From assembly GCF_014650495.1 (NCBI RefSeq), contig NZ_BMVB01000008.1, forward strand, positions 289,223 to 353,222: a stretch of 64,000 nt of DNA, given 5' to 3'. The notes beneath the pieces are model-generated. The model ran no database searches. It saw only the letters and a program-made list of their open reading frames with translations, and had not been told where the DNA came from. The stretch comes from Streptomyces cinnamoneus. Lineage in GTDB: Bacteria > Actinomycetota > Actinomycetes > Streptomycetales > Streptomycetaceae. Of the stretch, positions 63,938-64,000 are shown in pieces. Within the stretch, counting starts at the first letter, position 1; every line of letters begins with the position of its first letter. Position numbers and translations under genes: made by a program.

Positions 63938-64000
63938 TTAGGTGGTGTCGTAGGGCTGCCATGGGACGGTCTGTCGGCAGGTGGGGCAGGTTCCGGTCCA
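63938..64000 (-). CDS. probable transposase C terminus, cut by window edge
   Basis: Last 20 residues of a minus-strand frame, WTGTCPTCRQTVPWQPYDTT, with a CPTC zinc-knuckle-like motif, ending at TAA 63938. The GC-poor flank AGTGCTTTGTTAGG suggests an insertion-sequence end. The family cannot be settled from this fragment. Confidence 0.4.
   Translation of the reverse strand, partial: WTGTCPTCRQTVPWQPYDTT

Overview
The window is high-GC DNA with GTG/ATG starts and dense GC third positions, typical of a Streptomyces chromosome. Direct support comes from the fasR-fabD-fabH-acpP-fabF fatty-acid cluster, a single-chain AceE pyruvate dehydrogenase, an snpA/snpR (snapalysin/LysR) pair and a pSAM2-type integrative element in a tRNA gene. 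All calls were made by reading sequence and translations; no database search was run.

Layout. (1) 1-10 kb: the type II fatty-acid synthase cluster on the minus strand (fabF is cut by the window edge) with its regulator FasR; then a pirin, a serine hydrolase, a MerR regulator with an aldo/keto reductase, a NarL-type two-component system and a DUF4429 protein. (2) 10-18.7 kb: a DUF1023 hydrolase, a divergent TetR/MFS efflux pair, a secreted I36-like protein, aceE, a DUF3052 protein and an AhpE-type peroxiredoxin. (3) 18.8-28.8 kb: a Ter (tellurium/stress) module with two TerD, a TerC-like membrane protein, a TerA-like protein, a divergent TerD with a proline-rich tail, then a translationally coupled HpcH-like lyase, a fused phosphoribosyltransferase-TRSP-StiP protein and a HAD phosphatase. 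(4) 28.8-31.6 kb: small housekeeping and lipoprotein genes ending in tRNA-Val(TAC).

(5) 31,569-44,607: a 13.0-kb actinomycete integrative and conjugative element inserted in the 3' half of tRNA-Val, bounded by 43-bp identical direct repeats. It carries int, xis, repSA, an ASCH-domain protein, a cytosine-C5 DNA methyltransferase, several small zinc-knuckle proteins, Spd-like spread genes, an FtsK-type transfer ATPase, a SCO3933-type regulator, a KorSA-like GntR repressor with three similar operator sites, a Nudix protein and a NERD protein. Genes from the methyltransferase down to int overlap start-to-stop and read as one operon.

(6) 44.6-59.8 kb: snpR/snpA, DUF1990, DedA, a DoxX gene behind an iron-box-like site, a secreted HNH nuclease, a GDT1/TMEM165 transporter behind a yybP-ykoY-like manganese riboswitch, a 2OG oxygenase, a GntR regulator divergent from four small proteins, a carboxymuconolactone decarboxylase with an ECF41 sigma factor and an ECF41-type promoter, a TmrB-like kinase, a cupin, a HAD phosphatase and an MFS-MarR fusion. 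(7) 59.8-64 kb: a scarred region with an internally deleted IS5-type transposase, a membrane-anchored esterase divergent from a second NarL-type two-component system, a signal-peptidase I 3' fragment and the 3' end of another apparent transposase at the window edge.

Most noteworthy: the Ter biosynthetic module with its three-domain fusion, the integrative element with its methyltransferase/ASCH cargo and two tail-sharing small genes, the manganese riboswitch, and the exact ECF41 promoter.
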